In this document: positions 46,872 to 57,236 of the stretch, piece by piece | Layout of the letters: every line of letters starts with the position of its first letter | Numbering within the stretch: position 1 is the first letter of the stretch | Assembly (NCBI GenBank): GCA_020052645.1 | Contig: JAGVOQ010000032.1 | Span: forward strand, 1-64,000 | Origin: Candidatus Omnitrophota bacterium | GTDB taxonomy: Bacteria; Omnitrophota; Gorgyraeia; Velamenicoccales; Velamenicoccaceae | Direction of reading: 5' to 3' | Length of the DNA: 64,000 nucleotides | The notes under the pieces: model-generated | Database searches by the model: none | What the model saw: only the letters and a program-made list of their open reading frames with translations | What the model was told of the DNA's origin: nothing | Position numbers and translations under genes: made by a program

Positions 46872-47477
46872 ATGAATAAAGATTCTCACTCAGATAAAAA
46901 TAAAGACAATCAGGCTCAAGAGCTAAATGAAAAAAAAGAGACTGTTGTTATTTCAAAAGAAGAGTTTGAGCAGTTAAGGGCAGACGCCGATAAGGCTAAA
47001 GAACATTGGGATAGGCTGCTGCGACAACAAGCCGATTTTGACAATACTCGCAAGCGCCTGGATAAAGAAAAACAGGATTTTGTTCGATTTGCCAACGAGG
47101 AGTTGATCTTTGAATTGTTGACAGTTTTAGATGATCTTGAACGCACTGTAGGATTGGCTCAGGAAAAACACGAAGATTTGTCGGCATTCCTGAAAGGCGT
47201 TGAGATGATTTTAGCTCATTTGTATGATTTACTGAAAAAATTCGGCGTTAAACCTATTGAGGCGGAAGGTAAAATATTTGATCCACATTTTCACGAAGCT
47301 TTGATGCAGGTTGAAAATAAGGATTTACCGGAGCATACAGTCGTCGAAGAATTGCAAAAAGGGTATTTATTAAATGATCGGGTGATACGTACAACAAAGG
47401 CAAAAGTTTCTAAAAAAACAATGAATAATCTTTCGTCGATAGATGATGACGGTGATGATTCAGGTGAGAAAAAATAA
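46872..47477 (+). CDS. grpE: Nucleotide exchange factor GrpE
   Basis: LLRQQADFDNTRKRLDKEKQDFVRFANEELIFELLTVLDDLER; GKIFDPHFHEALMQVE. Confidence 0.95.
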   Translation: MNKDSHSDKNKDNQAQELNEKKETVVISKEEFEQLRADADKAKEHWDRLLRQQADFDNTRKRLDKEKQDFVRFANEELIFELLTVLDDLERTVGLAQEKHEDLSAFLKGVEMILAHLYDLLKKFGVKPIEAEGKIFDPHFHEALMQVENKDLPEHTVVEELQKGYLLNDRVIRTTKAKVSKKTMNNLSSIDDDGDDSGEKK

Positions 47478-47504
47478 AAAGGATGAGGAAAGCATTTACT
47501 CCTC

Positions 47505-47557
47505 GTTTAACCCAAAAAGGGTAGTCCTACCCAATTCCATATAAGGGTAGGGACTAA
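47505..47557 (+). repeat. Element copy in the dnaK leader (27-mer plus hairpin TAGTCCTACCC...GGGTAGGGACTA)
   Basis: GTTTAACCCAAAAAGGGTAGTCCTACC is identical to 45216-45242. Confidence 0.85.
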
Positions 47558-47576
47558 GCACTTGTAAACTTCGGAG

Positions 47577-47616
47577 CTAATTTTGCAGAGAAAGTACCTT
47601 TAATATACAAAATCAG
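47577..47616 (+). promoter_or_regulatory. 5'UTR stem CTAATTTTG(47577-47585)/CAAAATCAG(47608-47616) abutting the dnaK SD
   Basis: 8/9 complementary; CTTCGGAGCTAATTTTG is identical to 2861-2877. Confidence 0.55.
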
Positions 47617-47627
47617 GGAGGTTTATT

Positions 47628-49562
47628 ATGGCAAAAGTTATCGGAATCGATTTAGGAACGTCAAATTCAGCAGCAGCGGTGATGGAAGGTGGCAGGCCTG
47701 TTATTATTCCTTCAGCCGAAGGAGCGGGTGTTGCTTCGGGAAAGGCATTTCCTTCTTTTGTAGCTTTCACAAAAGACGGCCAGAAGTTGGTGGGTGAGCC
47801 GGCGCGCCGGCAGGCATCGATAAATGCCGAAGGCACGATTTTTGCCGCTAAACGTAAAATGGGTTCGGACCATAAATTTAAGGTCTACGGTAAAGAATAT
47901 ACGCCTCAGCAGATATCATCTTTTATTTTGCAAAAAGTTAAACAGGATGCCGAGGCTTATTTAGGAGATAAGGTTGAAGAGGTTGTCATTACATGCCCTG
48001 CTTATTTTGACGATAATCAGCGAACAGCGACGAAAGATGCCGGCGAGATTGCGGGTTTAAAGGTTTTAAGAATCATCAATGAACCGACCGCGGCGTGTCT
48101 TGCTTATGGGTTAGAAAAGGCTGGAAAAGAATTAAAGATCCTTGTGTTTGATTTTGGCGGTGGTACGCTCGATGTCACCATTATGGAGATGTGGAAAGAA
48201 GGCGGATTCAAAGTTATGTCGACCTCTGGTGATACACAGCTGGGCGGTACGGATATGGATAACGTTTTGATCGATTATATCGCTAAAGAATTTAAAAGGG
48301 AATCAGGGATTGATTTAAAGAACGATAAGATGGCGATGCAGCGTTTGCGTGAAGCCGCTGAAAAGGCGAAAGTAGAACTTTCCAGTACTTTAAGCACAGA
48401 TATTAATCTCCCCTTTATTACAGCGGATGCGACAGGGCCTAAGCATTTAACAATGGCGATCAATCGGGCTAAACTCGAAGAATTAATTGGCCCTATCATT
48501 GATCGATGCCGCGGGCCATTGGAACAGGCCTTAAAAGATGCCAAGTCCTCTTTTGAAAAAGAAGGAGCGTCTTTTAGTGATCAAGGCGTGGATAAGATCA
48601 TCATGGTCGGCGGTCCAACGCGTATGCCTATTGTCCAGAAATTTGTCGAGGATTATTTTGGAAAAAAGATCGAGCGTGGCGTTGATCCGATGGAGTGCGT
48701 GGCCATGGGAGCTGCGATTCAGGCTGCTATCATTAAAGGTGAAGTGAAAGATGTTTTGCTTTTGGATGTGACGCCACTTTCTTTAGGTATTGAAACTTTA
48801 GGAGGCGTTAACACCAAGCTTATCGATAGAAATACGACGATCCCATCGAGGAAAAGTCAGGTTTTTTCGACCGCTGCCGATAATCAGACAGCGGTGACTA
48901 TCCGTGTTATTCAGGGAGAGCGGACGATAGCCGATGCCGAAGGCAATGTCGAATTAGGCCGTTTTGATTTGGTGGGTATTCCTGCAGCACCGCGGGGTGT
49001 TCCGCAGGTTGAAGTGGCTTTTGATATCGACGCCAATGGCATTGTGCACGTTTCCGCGAAAGACTTAGGCACCGGCAAAGAGCAATCGATCCGTATTACG
49101 GCGCCAAAGAAACTTTCTAAAGAAGAAATTGACAAGATGGTTAAGGACGCTGAAAAATTCGCGGCTGAAGACGCTAAGAGAAAAGAAGAAGTTGAAACGA
49201 TCAATCAGGCGGATAATCTTGTTTACGCGACGGAAAAGTCTTTAAAGGATTATGGCGATAAGGTTTCTTCCGGTGAGCGCGCGGATATTGAAGTCAAAAT
49301 CAATGATTTAAAAACAGCAATTAAAGATAAAAATATCGAGCATATCAAACGAGGCGTGGAAGATCTTACCAAGGCTTCGCATAAATTAGCGGAAGAAATT
49401 TATAAGGCTGCATCTCAACAGAAAGCTCAAAGCGATGGGGCGCAAGCCGCTGGCAAGGAAAAAGCGCAAGAGTCTCAGGAACAAAGCGGAACTGAAAAAA
49501 AAGAAGAAGATATTATTGACGCCGAATATCGTGAAGAAGACGGAAAAGACAAAGGAAAATAA
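47628..49562 (+). CDS. dnaK: Chaperone DnaK
   Basis: [55 protein letters not shown]. Confidence 0.98.
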   Translation: MAKVIGIDLGTSNSAAAVMEGGRPVIIPSAEGAGVASGKAFPSFVAFTKDGQKLVGEPARRQASINAEGTIFAAKRKMGSDHKFKVYGKEYTPQQISSFILQKVKQDAEAYLGDKVEEVVITCPAYFDDNQRTATKDAGEIAGLKVLRIINEPTAACLAYGLEKAGKELKILVFDFGGGTLDVTIMEMWKEGGFKVMSTSGDTQLGGTDMDNVLIDYIAKEFKRESGIDLKNDKMAMQRLREAAEKAKVELSSTLSTDINLPFITADATGPKHLTMAINRAKLEELIGPIIDRCRGPLEQALKDAKSSFEKEGASFSDQGVDKIIMVGGPTRMPIVQKFVEDYFGKKIERGVDPMECVAMGAAIQAAIIKGEVKDVLLLDVTPLSLGIETLGGVNTKLIDRNTTIPSRKSQVFSTAADNQTAVTIRVIQGERTIADAEGNVELGRFDLVGIPAAPRGVPQVEVAFDIDANGIVHVSAKDLGTGKEQSIRITAPKKLSKEEIDKMVKDAEKFAAEDAKRKEEVETINQADNLVYATEKSLKDYGDKVSSGERADIEVKINDLKTAIKDKNIEHIKRGVEDLTKASHKLAEEIYKAASQQKAQSDGAQAAGKEKAQESQEQSGTEKKEEDIIDAEYREEDGKDKGK

Positions 49563-49589
49563 GCGCAGAGCGTAAAGCGTAGAGCGCAT
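49562..49589. repeat. 7-bp-period array F1: AGCGYAR-type x4
   Basis: agcgcag agcgtaa agcgtag agcgcat, starting at the last base of the dnaK stop codon. Confidence 0.92.
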
Positions 49590-49605
49590 AGAAAAACATT
49601 TAGAA

Positions 49606-49640
49606 CTAAGCGCTATAGGCTAACCGCTAAACGCTAAAAT
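49606..49640. repeat. 7-bp-period array F2: CTAARCG-type x5, inverted relative to F1
   Basis: ctaagcg ctatagg ctaaccg ctaaacg ctaaaat. Confidence 0.88.
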
Positions 49641-49643
49641 ACC

Positions 49644-50762
49644 ATGACAACAAATCGTGATTATTATGAAATTTTAGGGTTGAAAAAGGGCGCGTCGGTT
49701 GATGAGATTAAAAGTTCTTATCGTACGCTCGTTATGAAGCATCATCCTGATCGCGTGCCGCATGAACAAAAGAAAGAAGCTGAAGAAAAATTTAAAGAAA
49801 TTTCTGAGGCTTACGCGGTTCTCTCTGATGAAAAGAAGCGCGCTCTTTACGATCAATATGGACATTCGGGCATTGACCAGAAATATTCTACGGAGGATAT
49901 TTTCCGCGGAGCTGATTTCTCAAATATTTTTGAAGAGATTTTTGGCGGCGGGGGCGGCGGTGGTTTTGGCGGCAGTATTTTTGAAAATATTTTTAGCGCG
50001 CAAGGAGAAGGTTTTGACAGCGGCGGTCGCACGCGACGCACGCGTCGTGGAAGGGATCTTGAGGTTAGCGTCGAAATAAGTTTGGAAGACGCTGTTTTTG
50101 GTGTTGAAAAAACAATTCAGATCGCGCGCTATGAGTTATGTCCTGTATGCAGTGGGACAGGCGCTCGGCCTGGCAGTAAGCCGACGCTGTGTCCTCAGTG
50201 TAAAGGCCATGGGCAGGTGAGCGTTTCGCATGGGTTTTTTCATCTTACGCAGACGTGTCCAAAATGCGGCGGTGAAGGCAAGGTGATATCGACCCCTTGT
50301 TCAAAATGTGCCGGGCAAGGGCGTGAAAAGGTTACCAAAAAAATTTCCATTAAAATTCCCGCTGGTGTTGATTCGGATTCTCACCTTCGGATCCGAGGAG
50401 AAGGTGAAGAAACAGGGGGTGGTAAGGGCGATCTTTTTGTCTTGGTGCATGTACGTCATCATTCTGTTTTTGAACGACACGGCAATGATCTTTTATGCGA
50501 AGTTCACGTGGACGTGGCACAGGCGATTTTAGGCAGTGAAATTGAAGTGCCTACGTTAAACGGAAGCGTCAAGATGAAAATTCCATCAGGCACCCAGGTG
50601 GGCAAAATTTTCAGACTTCGCGAAAAAGGGGCTCCGGATTTAAAGTCAAGAGCTAAGGGGGATGAATTGGTCCGTGTGATTGTGGATATCCCTGAAGTTT
50701 TAAACGCCAACGAAAAGAAACTTATGCAGGAGTTCGCGCGTTTGCGCGGTGTTAAAGTATGA
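49644..50762 (+). CDS. dnaJ: Chaperone DnaJ
   Basis: DYYEILGLKKGASVDEIKSSYRTLVMKHHPDR J-domain, Gly-rich region, four CxxCxGxG-type repeats. Confidence 0.97.
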   Translation: MTTNRDYYEILGLKKGASVDEIKSSYRTLVMKHHPDRVPHEQKKEAEEKFKEISEAYAVLSDEKKRALYDQYGHSGIDQKYSTEDIFRGADFSNIFEEIFGGGGGGGFGGSIFENIFSAQGEGFDSGGRTRRTRRGRDLEVSVEISLEDAVFGVEKTIQIARYELCPVCSGTGARPGSKPTLCPQCKGHGQVSVSHGFFHLTQTCPKCGGEGKVISTPCSKCAGQGREKVTKKISIKIPAGVDSDSHLRIRGEGEETGGGKGDLFVLVHVRHHSVFERHGNDLLCEVHVDVAQAILGSEIEVPTLNGSVKMKIPSGTQVGKIFRLREKGAPDLKSRAKGDELVRVIVDIPEVLNANEKKLMQEFARLRGVKV

Positions 50763-50773
50763 TGTTTAGTTTT

Positions 50774-50801
50774 TAATTGTTCATTGTTCATTTTTAATTG
50801 T
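50774..50801. repeat. 7-bp-period array G: TAATTGT/TCATTGT x4
   Basis: taattgt tcattgt tcatttt taattgt. Confidence 0.9.
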
Positions 50802-50817
50802 TTCAGCCGTAGGCTGA

Positions 50818-50838
50818 TCCGCCTTCGGCGGAATTTTT
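50818..50838 (+). terminator. Short terminator-like hairpin
   Basis: TCCGCC-TTC-GGCGGA followed by ATTTTT. Confidence 0.5.
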
Positions 50839-50851
50839 CTTGGAGGAATGA

Positions 50852-51106
50852 ATGCCAACATATGAATATGAATGCAAAGCTTGCGGTCATCGTTTTGAAG
50901 AAGCTCAGTCTATGACCGCTGTACCTTTAAAGAAGTGTCCGAAATGCAAAAAAAACAAAGTGAGTCGCTTGATTTCTTCTGGCTCAGGTTTTATTTTTAA
51001 AGGTTCAGGGTTTTATGCGACGGATTATCGAAAAGGCAGCGCGCCGTCATGTCCTTCGTCAGGAAGCAAACCGGGTTGTTCGGCGTGTCCTAAGGGCTCG
51101 CATTGA
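50852..51106 (+). CDS. FmdB-family zinc-ribbon protein
   Basis: MPTYEYECKACGHRFEEAQSM...CPKCKKNKVSRLISSGSGFIFKGSGFYATDYRKG. Confidence 0.92.
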   Translation: MPTYEYECKACGHRFEEAQSMTAVPLKKCPKCKKNKVSRLISSGSGFIFKGSGFYATDYRKGSAPSCPSSGSKPGCSACPKGSH

Positions 51107-51108
51107 CA

Positions 51109-51462
51109 ATGGCTTCTAAATTATTTCGATATTGGTTGCCAGTTTTTCTTTATGCAGCTTTGATTTTTTATTTTTCATCTTTGTCTGGCAGTTTGATTCC
51201 ATCTTTATTTGCAGGGTTTGATAAAGTTGCTCATTTTTTTGAGTATTTGCCTTTAGGGTTCCTGGCCTCCAGGGCACTTGAAACCCTAACAGAAAAAAAT
51301 ATCTTTTTAATAACCCTTGGACTGGTTTTTTTATATGGTTTAAGCGATGAATTCCATCAGCTTTTTATTGCAACGAGACAATTTTCATTGATGGACTTAA
51401 CTTTTGATATAATAGGCGCATCTGCCGGAAGCTATCTTTTTATAAAAAAATGGCAAAAATAG
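51109..51462 (+). CDS. VanZ-family membrane protein
   Basis: FDKVAHFFEYLPLGFLASRAL; LYGLSDEFHQLFIATRQFSLMDLTFDIIGASAG. Confidence 0.85.
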   Translation: MASKLFRYWLPVFLYAALIFYFSSLSGSLIPSLFAGFDKVAHFFEYLPLGFLASRALETLTEKNIFLITLGLVFLYGLSDEFHQLFIATRQFSLMDLTFDIIGASAGSYLFIKKWQK

Positions 51463-52718
51463 AATCTTTTAACAGCATTCATTACAGTCCTGACGCTATC
51501 GACGAAGTCGCTAAAGTTCTGTGTCCGCCTTATGACATAATTGATGCAAAGGAGCAGGAGGAACTTTATCAGCGGCATCCTTATAACTATATTCGGCTTA
51601 TTTTGGGTAAAGATTTTGCGGGCGATGCAGAGGTAGAAAATAAGTACAAAAGGGCTTCCGGTTATATTGAAGAGTGGTTACGCCGCAGCATCCTGATTCA
51701 AGAGGCGCAACCGGGTATTTATTTTTACGAGCAGGTGTTTACGCTCGAAGGCAAGCGCAAGACCCGCCTGGGGTTTATGGCCCTTATGCGTTTGGATGAA
51801 GAAGGCCAAAATAAGACGATCTATCCCCATGAACATACGCACCAGGCTCCCAAAGAAGATCGTTTTAAGTTAATGAAATGCGTTGAAGCGAACCTAAGCC
51901 CTATCTTTACTATTTTTTCAGACCCCGAAAAGTTCACTCACGGCATTTTTGAAAAGAAGGTGAAGCCGGCTTTAAAGCCTTTGTTTGATGTTACGGATTG
52001 GATGGGAATTGAACATCGTCTTTGGAGTGTCAATGAGAAAGCTCTGACGGAGGAGATCAAGGAATTCATGAAGGACAAGGATATATTTATTGCCGATGGT
52101 CATCATCGTTATGAAGTTGCTAAGTGGTTTCGTGATTATAAACGGCAGAATAGTCAGGCCGCTTTTAAAGATTCCTATAATTATATCATGACGTTTTTTA
52201 CGCCCTTGGAAGATGAGGGCCTTTGCGTCCTGCCGACCCATCGGCTCATTAAGAATGTTCATTTTAATCCGGAATCTCTAAGTTCCTGTTTTTTGATCAA
52301 AGAAATGGAATCCAAAGAGGCGCTTGTGAAAGAGATGGAAGAGAAAAAGGACGAAGTCGGGGTCTTTGGTTTATACCAGAATAATAAGTTTTATCTTTTA
52401 AAAATCAGCGAAAAACGCGAATGTAACCGGTTTATTCAGGAAGGCCCCAAGGAATACAAAAATCTTGATGTGGTGATCCTGCATAAAGTGATTTTTGATA
52501 ATTTCCTAAAAATTCAATTGTCTCAAATCCAGTATGAAGTGAATTTGGATACGGCCGTTGCCAGCGTCGATCAAAAAGTTCACGATTGTTTGTTTATTTT
52601 AAACCCGACGAAAATTGAACAGATAAAATCCATCGCGCTGGGTGGTGAGGTTATGCCTCAGAAATCCACTTATTTTTATCCTAAGCTCATGAGCGGGTTT
52701 TTGATCCATAAGTTTTGA
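51450..52718 (+). CDS. DUF1015 family protein
   Basis: LCPPYDIIDAKEQEELYQRHPYNYIRLILGKD; YPHEHTHQAPKEDRFKLM; IADGHHRYEVAKWFRDYK. Confidence 0.92.
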   Translation: MAKIESFNSIHYSPDAIDEVAKVLCPPYDIIDAKEQEELYQRHPYNYIRLILGKDFAGDAEVENKYKRASGYIEEWLRRSILIQEAQPGIYFYEQVFTLEGKRKTRLGFMALMRLDEEGQNKTIYPHEHTHQAPKEDRFKLMKCVEANLSPIFTIFSDPEKFTHGIFEKKVKPALKPLFDVTDWMGIEHRLWSVNEKALTEEIKEFMKDKDIFIADGHHRYEVAKWFRDYKRQNSQAAFKDSYNYIMTFFTPLEDEGLCVLPTHRLIKNVHFNPESLSSCFLIKEMESKEALVKEMEEKKDEVGVFGLYQNNKFYLLKISEKRECNRFIQEGPKEYKNLDVVILHKVIFDNFLKIQLSQIQYEVNLDTAVASVDQKVHDCLFILNPTKIEQIKSIALGGEVMPQKSTYFYPKLMSGFLIHKF

Positions 52719-52800
52719 AAGGTTGTTGTGCAGAGAGAAGCTTTGCAGACTAAACTCCGGGGGAGATTCAGCTTGAGTCATGAGGTCGTGTATTAAAACA

Positions 52801-52828
52801 CTAAATTCAAAATTCTAAACTCTAAACA
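52801..52828. repeat. 7-bp-period array I1: CTAAAYT-type x4
   Basis: ctaaatt caaaatt ctaaact ctaaaca. Confidence 0.85.
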
Positions 52829-52889
52829 AATTTTAAACACAAAACCACAAAAATTGTAGATGTTTTGATCCTTTGGATTTTTAGTTTAT

Positions 52890-52917
52890 TTTGGATTTAG
52901 AGTTTAGGGTTTAGGAT
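52890..52917. repeat. 7-bp-period array I2: TTAGGGT-type x4, inverted relative to I1
   Basis: tttggat ttagagt ttagggt ttaggat. Confidence 0.87.
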
Positions 52918-52950
52918 TTTTAAGATAGAACTTTAAAAATTGAGGTCAAG

Positions 52951-53790
52951 ATGCCTTTGTTTGGAAAGCCCAAGTATACGGTTGTAAAAATCAGAAAACG
53001 TGAAATCCCCGAAGGCCTGTGGACAAAATGTCCTTCCTGTAACGAACCGCTTTATAGAAAAGTTCTCGAAGAAAATCTAAAAGTTTGCCCGAAGTGTGCG
53101 TATCATTTTACAATGACGGCTCCTGAACGATTGGCCTTGATCGTTGATAGTGATACTTTTAAAGAATTTGATGCTGAACTCACAAGTATGGATCCCTTAG
53201 AATTCAAAGGGATAAAATCTTATAAGCAGAAAATTTCCGAGGATCAAAAATTAACCTCTTTAAAAGAAGCTGTGATAACAGGTTCGGGAGAGATTTTTGG
53301 TAAGCGTGCGATGTTGGCTATTACAGACTCGCGTTTTATCATGGGATCTATGGGTTCAGTTGTGGGTGAGAGAATCACCAGGGTTATCGAAGCTGCTATC
53401 GATAAAAAACTTCCCTTGGTGATTGTTTCTGGTTCTGGTGGAGGCGCGCGAATGTATGAAGGTATTTTTAGCCTCATGCAAATGGCTAAAACTTCCGGAG
53501 CCCTTCAAAAACTTCATGAGGCAGGGCTTTTGTTCATTTCTATTTTGACGAATCCGACCATGGGGGGCGTCATGGCTTCATTCGCCGGCCTTGGGGATGT
53601 CATTATTGCAGAGCCTAAGGCCTTGATTGGATTTGCGGGTCCCCGGGTTATTGAGCAGACCACTCGGCAGAAACTTCCCGAAGGATTTCAGAAATCAGAA
53701 TTTATGCTTGAACACGGGCTCCTGGACATGATCATCAATAGAAAAGCTTTAAAAGAGACGTTGCATCAATTAATTGATTATTTAGGTTGA
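52951..53790 (+). CDS. accD: Acetyl-CoA carboxylase carboxyltransferase subunit beta
   Basis: GLWTKCPSCNEPLYRKVLEENLKVCPKCAYHF; SGSGGGARMYEGIFSLMQMAKTS; TNPTMGGVMASFA. Confidence 0.96.
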   Translation: MPLFGKPKYTVVKIRKREIPEGLWTKCPSCNEPLYRKVLEENLKVCPKCAYHFTMTAPERLALIVDSDTFKEFDAELTSMDPLEFKGIKSYKQKISEDQKLTSLKEAVITGSGEIFGKRAMLAITDSRFIMGSMGSVVGERITRVIEAAIDKKLPLVIVSGSGGGARMYEGIFSLMQMAKTSGALQKLHEAGLLFISILTNPTMGGVMASFAGLGDVIIAEPKALIGFAGPRVIEQTTRQKLPEGFQKSEFMLEHGLLDMIINRKALKETLHQLIDYLG

Positions 53791-53835
53791 CAGATAAGTT
53801 GATTCGTTATAATATTTTCAGATATCTTTAGTCTT

Positions 53836-53863
53836 TAATTGTTCATTGTTCATTTTTCATTGT
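53836..53863. repeat. 7-bp-period array H: TAATTGT/TCATTGT x4, same units as array G
   Basis: taattgt tcattgt tcatttt tcattgt (then taattta). Confidence 0.92.
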
Positions 53864-53873
53864 TAATTTACCT

Positions 53874-54977
53874 ATGGCTCAAGTCAGTTTAAAAAATGTT
53901 TCAAAGATTTACGGGGGCGGTGTTCGTGCCGTTGACCGGGTTAATCTTGGTGTTGAGAACAAAGAATTTTTAGTGCTTGTCGGGCCTTCGGGTTGCGGAA
54001 AGTCAACAACTCTGCGTATGGTGGCGGGCCTGGAAGAAGTTTCAGAAGGTTCAATTTATATCGGTGATCGCATGGTCAACGATACCCCTGCCAAAGACCG
54101 CGATATCGCGATGGTTTTTCAGAATTACGCGCTTTATCCCCACATGACTGTTTTTGAGAATATGGCCTTTGGGCTGATGCTTAAGAAATATCCGAAATCT
54201 GAAATTGTGCGCCGTGTTAATGAAGCCGCCGATATTTTGGGTATTAAGAATTATCTGGATCGAAAGCCTCGCGAACTCTCCGGTGGTGAGCGTCAGCGCG
54301 TGGCCGTAGGCCGTGCGATTGTTCGTAAACCTCTTGTATTTTTGTTTGATGAGCCTTTAAGCAATCTCGATGCTAAACTGCGTGTGCAGATGCGCACGGA
54401 GATCCATAAACTACATTTAAAGCTGCAGACGACGATGATCTATGTCACGCATGATCAGACAGAGGCGATGACTATGGGGGATCGTATTGCGGTTATGAAG
54501 GACGGGATCATCCAACAGATCACGGACCCGATCACTATTTATGATAAACCTGTTAATAAATTTGTAGCAAGTTTTATCGGAAGTCCTCCGATGAATTTTA
54601 TGACCGGCAGAATCGTTAAATCAAACGGGCATATACTTTTTGATGAAGGGCGTTTGCGTGTTCGTATCGTTGAAGAGATGAAGTCGAAATTGGCTTCTTA
54701 CGTTGACAAGAAAGTTATTTTTGGGATCCGTTCAGAAGATATTTACGATAAGCTTTTTGTTTCTGAAGCTCCTGCGGGCAATATTGTCAAGGCTACTTGT
54801 GAAGTTGTTGAGCCCATGGGGTCGGAAGTCTATCTGTATTTGAATACGGGAAAGCATTCGTTCATCGCGCGTGTCGGTGCCCACAACAGGCCTGCCGTCA
54901 ACGCGGATATGGATGTTGTTTTTGACATGAGCAAAGTCCATTTTTTTAACGCAGATACTGAAGAGACCATTGTGTAA
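53874..54977 (+). CDS. ABC transporter ATP-binding protein (UgpC/MalK-like)
   Basis: [56 protein letters not shown]-terminal TOBE-like region. Confidence 0.93.
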   Translation: MAQVSLKNVSKIYGGGVRAVDRVNLGVENKEFLVLVGPSGCGKSTTLRMVAGLEEVSEGSIYIGDRMVNDTPAKDRDIAMVFQNYALYPHMTVFENMAFGLMLKKYPKSEIVRRVNEAADILGIKNYLDRKPRELSGGERQRVAVGRAIVRKPLVFLFDEPLSNLDAKLRVQMRTEIHKLHLKLQTTMIYVTHDQTEAMTMGDRIAVMKDGIIQQITDPITIYDKPVNKFVASFIGSPPMNFMTGRIVKSNGHILFDEGRLRVRIVEEMKSKLASYVDKKVIFGIRSEDIYDKLFVSEAPAGNIVKATCEVVEPMGSEVYLYLNTGKHSFIARVGAHNRPAVNADMDVVFDMSKVHFFNADTEETIV

Positions 54978-56238
54978 GAAAATCTCGTCATTCACTTTTC
55001 TTTTTATTCTCCTTACTTTTTTTAGCCTTCCTATCCTATTTTTTCAGCTCAAAAATTCTTTTCTTCTGTTTTTTTCCTTTTTCGGTTACGTTATCTTTTT
55101 TCTTCTTGTCTATGGAATCTACTATAGAGAACGTAGGCTTTCCATCGTCGAAAACCTTATCCAGCAAGAATTGAACGAGCGGCACAATATCCTTGAGAAG
55201 GAAAAAAAACATCTTTTGGAGCTGGATCGCGCTTTAAAATTAAAAATAAAGAATTATGCGCGTTTAGAAAAATTTACTGAAGACTTAAATCATGAAACGT
55301 CATTGGACCGTAGCTCTGATTTGATTGTTCGTGAAGTATCTGAATTATTCGGAAGTAGGGGAAACGTTCTTTTGTATCTCATTAATGAAAAAAGCCGTAA
55401 ACTTGAGCTGCGTTCAATCAACAAAGAAAATGAATCCCAGAAGTTTAAGGAAAAAACGGGAGATCTTTTTGACCACTGGGTTTTGAGGCATAACCAACCC
55501 TTGCTTGTAGAGGACGTTGCTAATGATTTCCGTTTTGACCCTGATCGTATTCGCCAGGAAGTGGTGCGCCCGTTGGGATCATTGATTTGCCTGCCACTTG
55601 AAACTCCGACGAATTCACTGGGGATCCTGCGCCTGGATGCGCCTGTCCCCGATTTTTATCATGCCGATGACCTGCGTTTTCTATCCGTTATCGCTGATAT
55701 CGTTGAACTTTCATTAGAAAATGCCTTATATTTTTCTCATATGCAGGAACTCTCTATTACGGATGGCCTCACTGGTATTTATTTGAGGCGTTATGCGCTC
55801 GAAAGATTAAAAGAGGAGTTTTTAAGGGCCGAGCGGGAGAAAACTCCTTTTTCTTTTCTCATGGTTGATATTGATCATTTCAAGAAAATTAATGATAGCT
55901 ACGGTCATATGGCCGGGGATGTTGTTTTAAAGAAAGTGGCTCGAATGCTCAAAGAGAGTTTTCATCTTCCCGGTGGCGTGGTGGGGCGTTTCGGAGGCGA
56001 AGAGTTTTGTGTTGTTTTGCCCTATATCTTAAAAGCAGAAGCTTTAAAATTGGCAGAAAATTTTTGCCGTATTTTAAGCGGTAGGGAAATTATTCTACGA
56101 CGTGAGAAAGTGAATGTTACGGTTTCTATCGGTGTCGCGTCATTTCCACTTGATGCGCAAAAAGAGGAAGATCTTATTCGTTTGGCCGATGAGGCTCTTT
56201 TTAAAGCCAAGAGGGGCGGAAGGAATAGGGCATGTTAG
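54970..56238 (+). CDS. GAF-GGDEF diguanylate cyclase
   Basis: Two N-terminal TM segments, GAF-like region, [15 protein letters not shown]...[14 protein letters not shown]...GRFGGEEF. Confidence 0.93.
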   Translation: MCKKISSFTFLFILLTFFSLPILFFQLKNSFLLFFSFFGYVIFFLLVYGIYYRERRLSIVENLIQQELNERHNILEKEKKHLLELDRALKLKIKNYARLEKFTEDLNHETSLDRSSDLIVREVSELFGSRGNVLLYLINEKSRKLELRSINKENESQKFKEKTGDLFDHWVLRHNQPLLVEDVANDFRFDPDRIRQEVVRPLGSLICLPLETPTNSLGILRLDAPVPDFYHADDLRFLSVIADIVELSLENALYFSHMQELSITDGLTGIYLRRYALERLKEEFLRAEREKTPFSFLMVDIDHFKKINDSYGHMAGDVVLKKVARMLKESFHLPGGVVGRFGGEEFCVVLPYILKAEALKLAENFCRILSGREIILRREKVNVTVSIGVASFPLDAQKEEDLIRLADEALFKAKRGGRNRAC

Positions 56239-57227
56239 TTTTAGGGGTTATTCTTTTTTTATTTTGTGCCGTGCTTGTTTTAATAATCTTTAAAAGTTTA
56301 TTGAAAGAGAGACGGCTCACGCTTGTTTCTGAAAATGCTAAAATTAGAGAGGCATTGTCTTTGCTTGAATCTCAAAAAAGAAATGTTGAAGCAGAGCTCT
56401 CGCATGCTAATTTTAATTTGACTAAGACTGTTAAGATCTATGAGGCAGCGCGGGATATCTGCGCTTCTTTGGAAGAAGGGGACCTTTTCGAGCGTTTTAA
56501 GGAAGATTTAAAGAAAATGATGGATTACGAGAATTGTCGGCTTTTACCCAGAGAGGTTTTTGACGCGACATTTGTTCAGGGATCTGCTGTTTTTCCTCTT
56601 GTCGTTCAGGATGTATGTCTTGGCTATCTGGTGATCAACGGCGTTTCTTTAGACGAACAGCCCTTTTTGGGGATTTTGGCAGCTCAGTTTGCTTTAGGGT
56701 TAAAAAGAGCGCGATTATATAAAATGATTCAGGAGCTTGCCATAACGGATAGCGTGACCGGTTTATATACAAGGCGCTATGCGATGGATCGCTTAAGCGA
56801 AGAATTTTTGCGTTCCCAGGAACATCATTTATCTTTGTCGATTTTAATGATCGACGCGGATAATTTTAAAGAATGTAATGATAAGTTCGGCCATTTGGTG
56901 GGAGATATGGTTTTAAACGAGATAGGCCGCCGTATTAAAGAAAATGTCCGCGAAGTGGATATGGTCTCAAGGTTTGGAGGGGAGGAATTTCTCGTGTTCG
57001 CTCCTAATACTTCGAAAGAGAGCGCCACCCTGTTTGCCGAACGTATCCGTAGATCCATTGAGGGTTCTTTTATCCGCGCCTATGACGAAAAAGTGCATTT
57101 AACGGTCAGCGTCGGAGTGGCTTCGTATCCTGAAGATACCGCCCATTGTCAGGATCTAATAGGAAAGTCGGACCAGGCCTTGTACCAGGCAAAAAAATCA
57201 GGAAAAAATAAGGTGTGCGTTTTTTAA
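56232..57227 (+). CDS. GGDEF diguanylate cyclase
   Basis: ITDSVTGLYTRRYAM, DADNFKECNDKFGHLVGD, SRFGGEEFLVFAP; N-terminal TM. Confidence 0.92.
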   Translation: MLVLGVILFLFCAVLVLIIFKSLLKERRLTLVSENAKIREALSLLESQKRNVEAELSHANFNLTKTVKIYEAARDICASLEEGDLFERFKEDLKKMMDYENCRLLPREVFDATFVQGSAVFPLVVQDVCLGYLVINGVSLDEQPFLGILAAQFALGLKRARLYKMIQELAITDSVTGLYTRRYAMDRLSEEFLRSQEHHLSLSILMIDADNFKECNDKFGHLVGDMVLNEIGRRIKENVREVDMVSRFGGEEFLVFAPNTSKESATLFAERIRRSIEGSFIRAYDEKVHLTVSVGVASYPEDTAHCQDLIGKSDQALYQAKKSGKNKVCVF

Positions 57228-57236
57228 GTCATCCTT

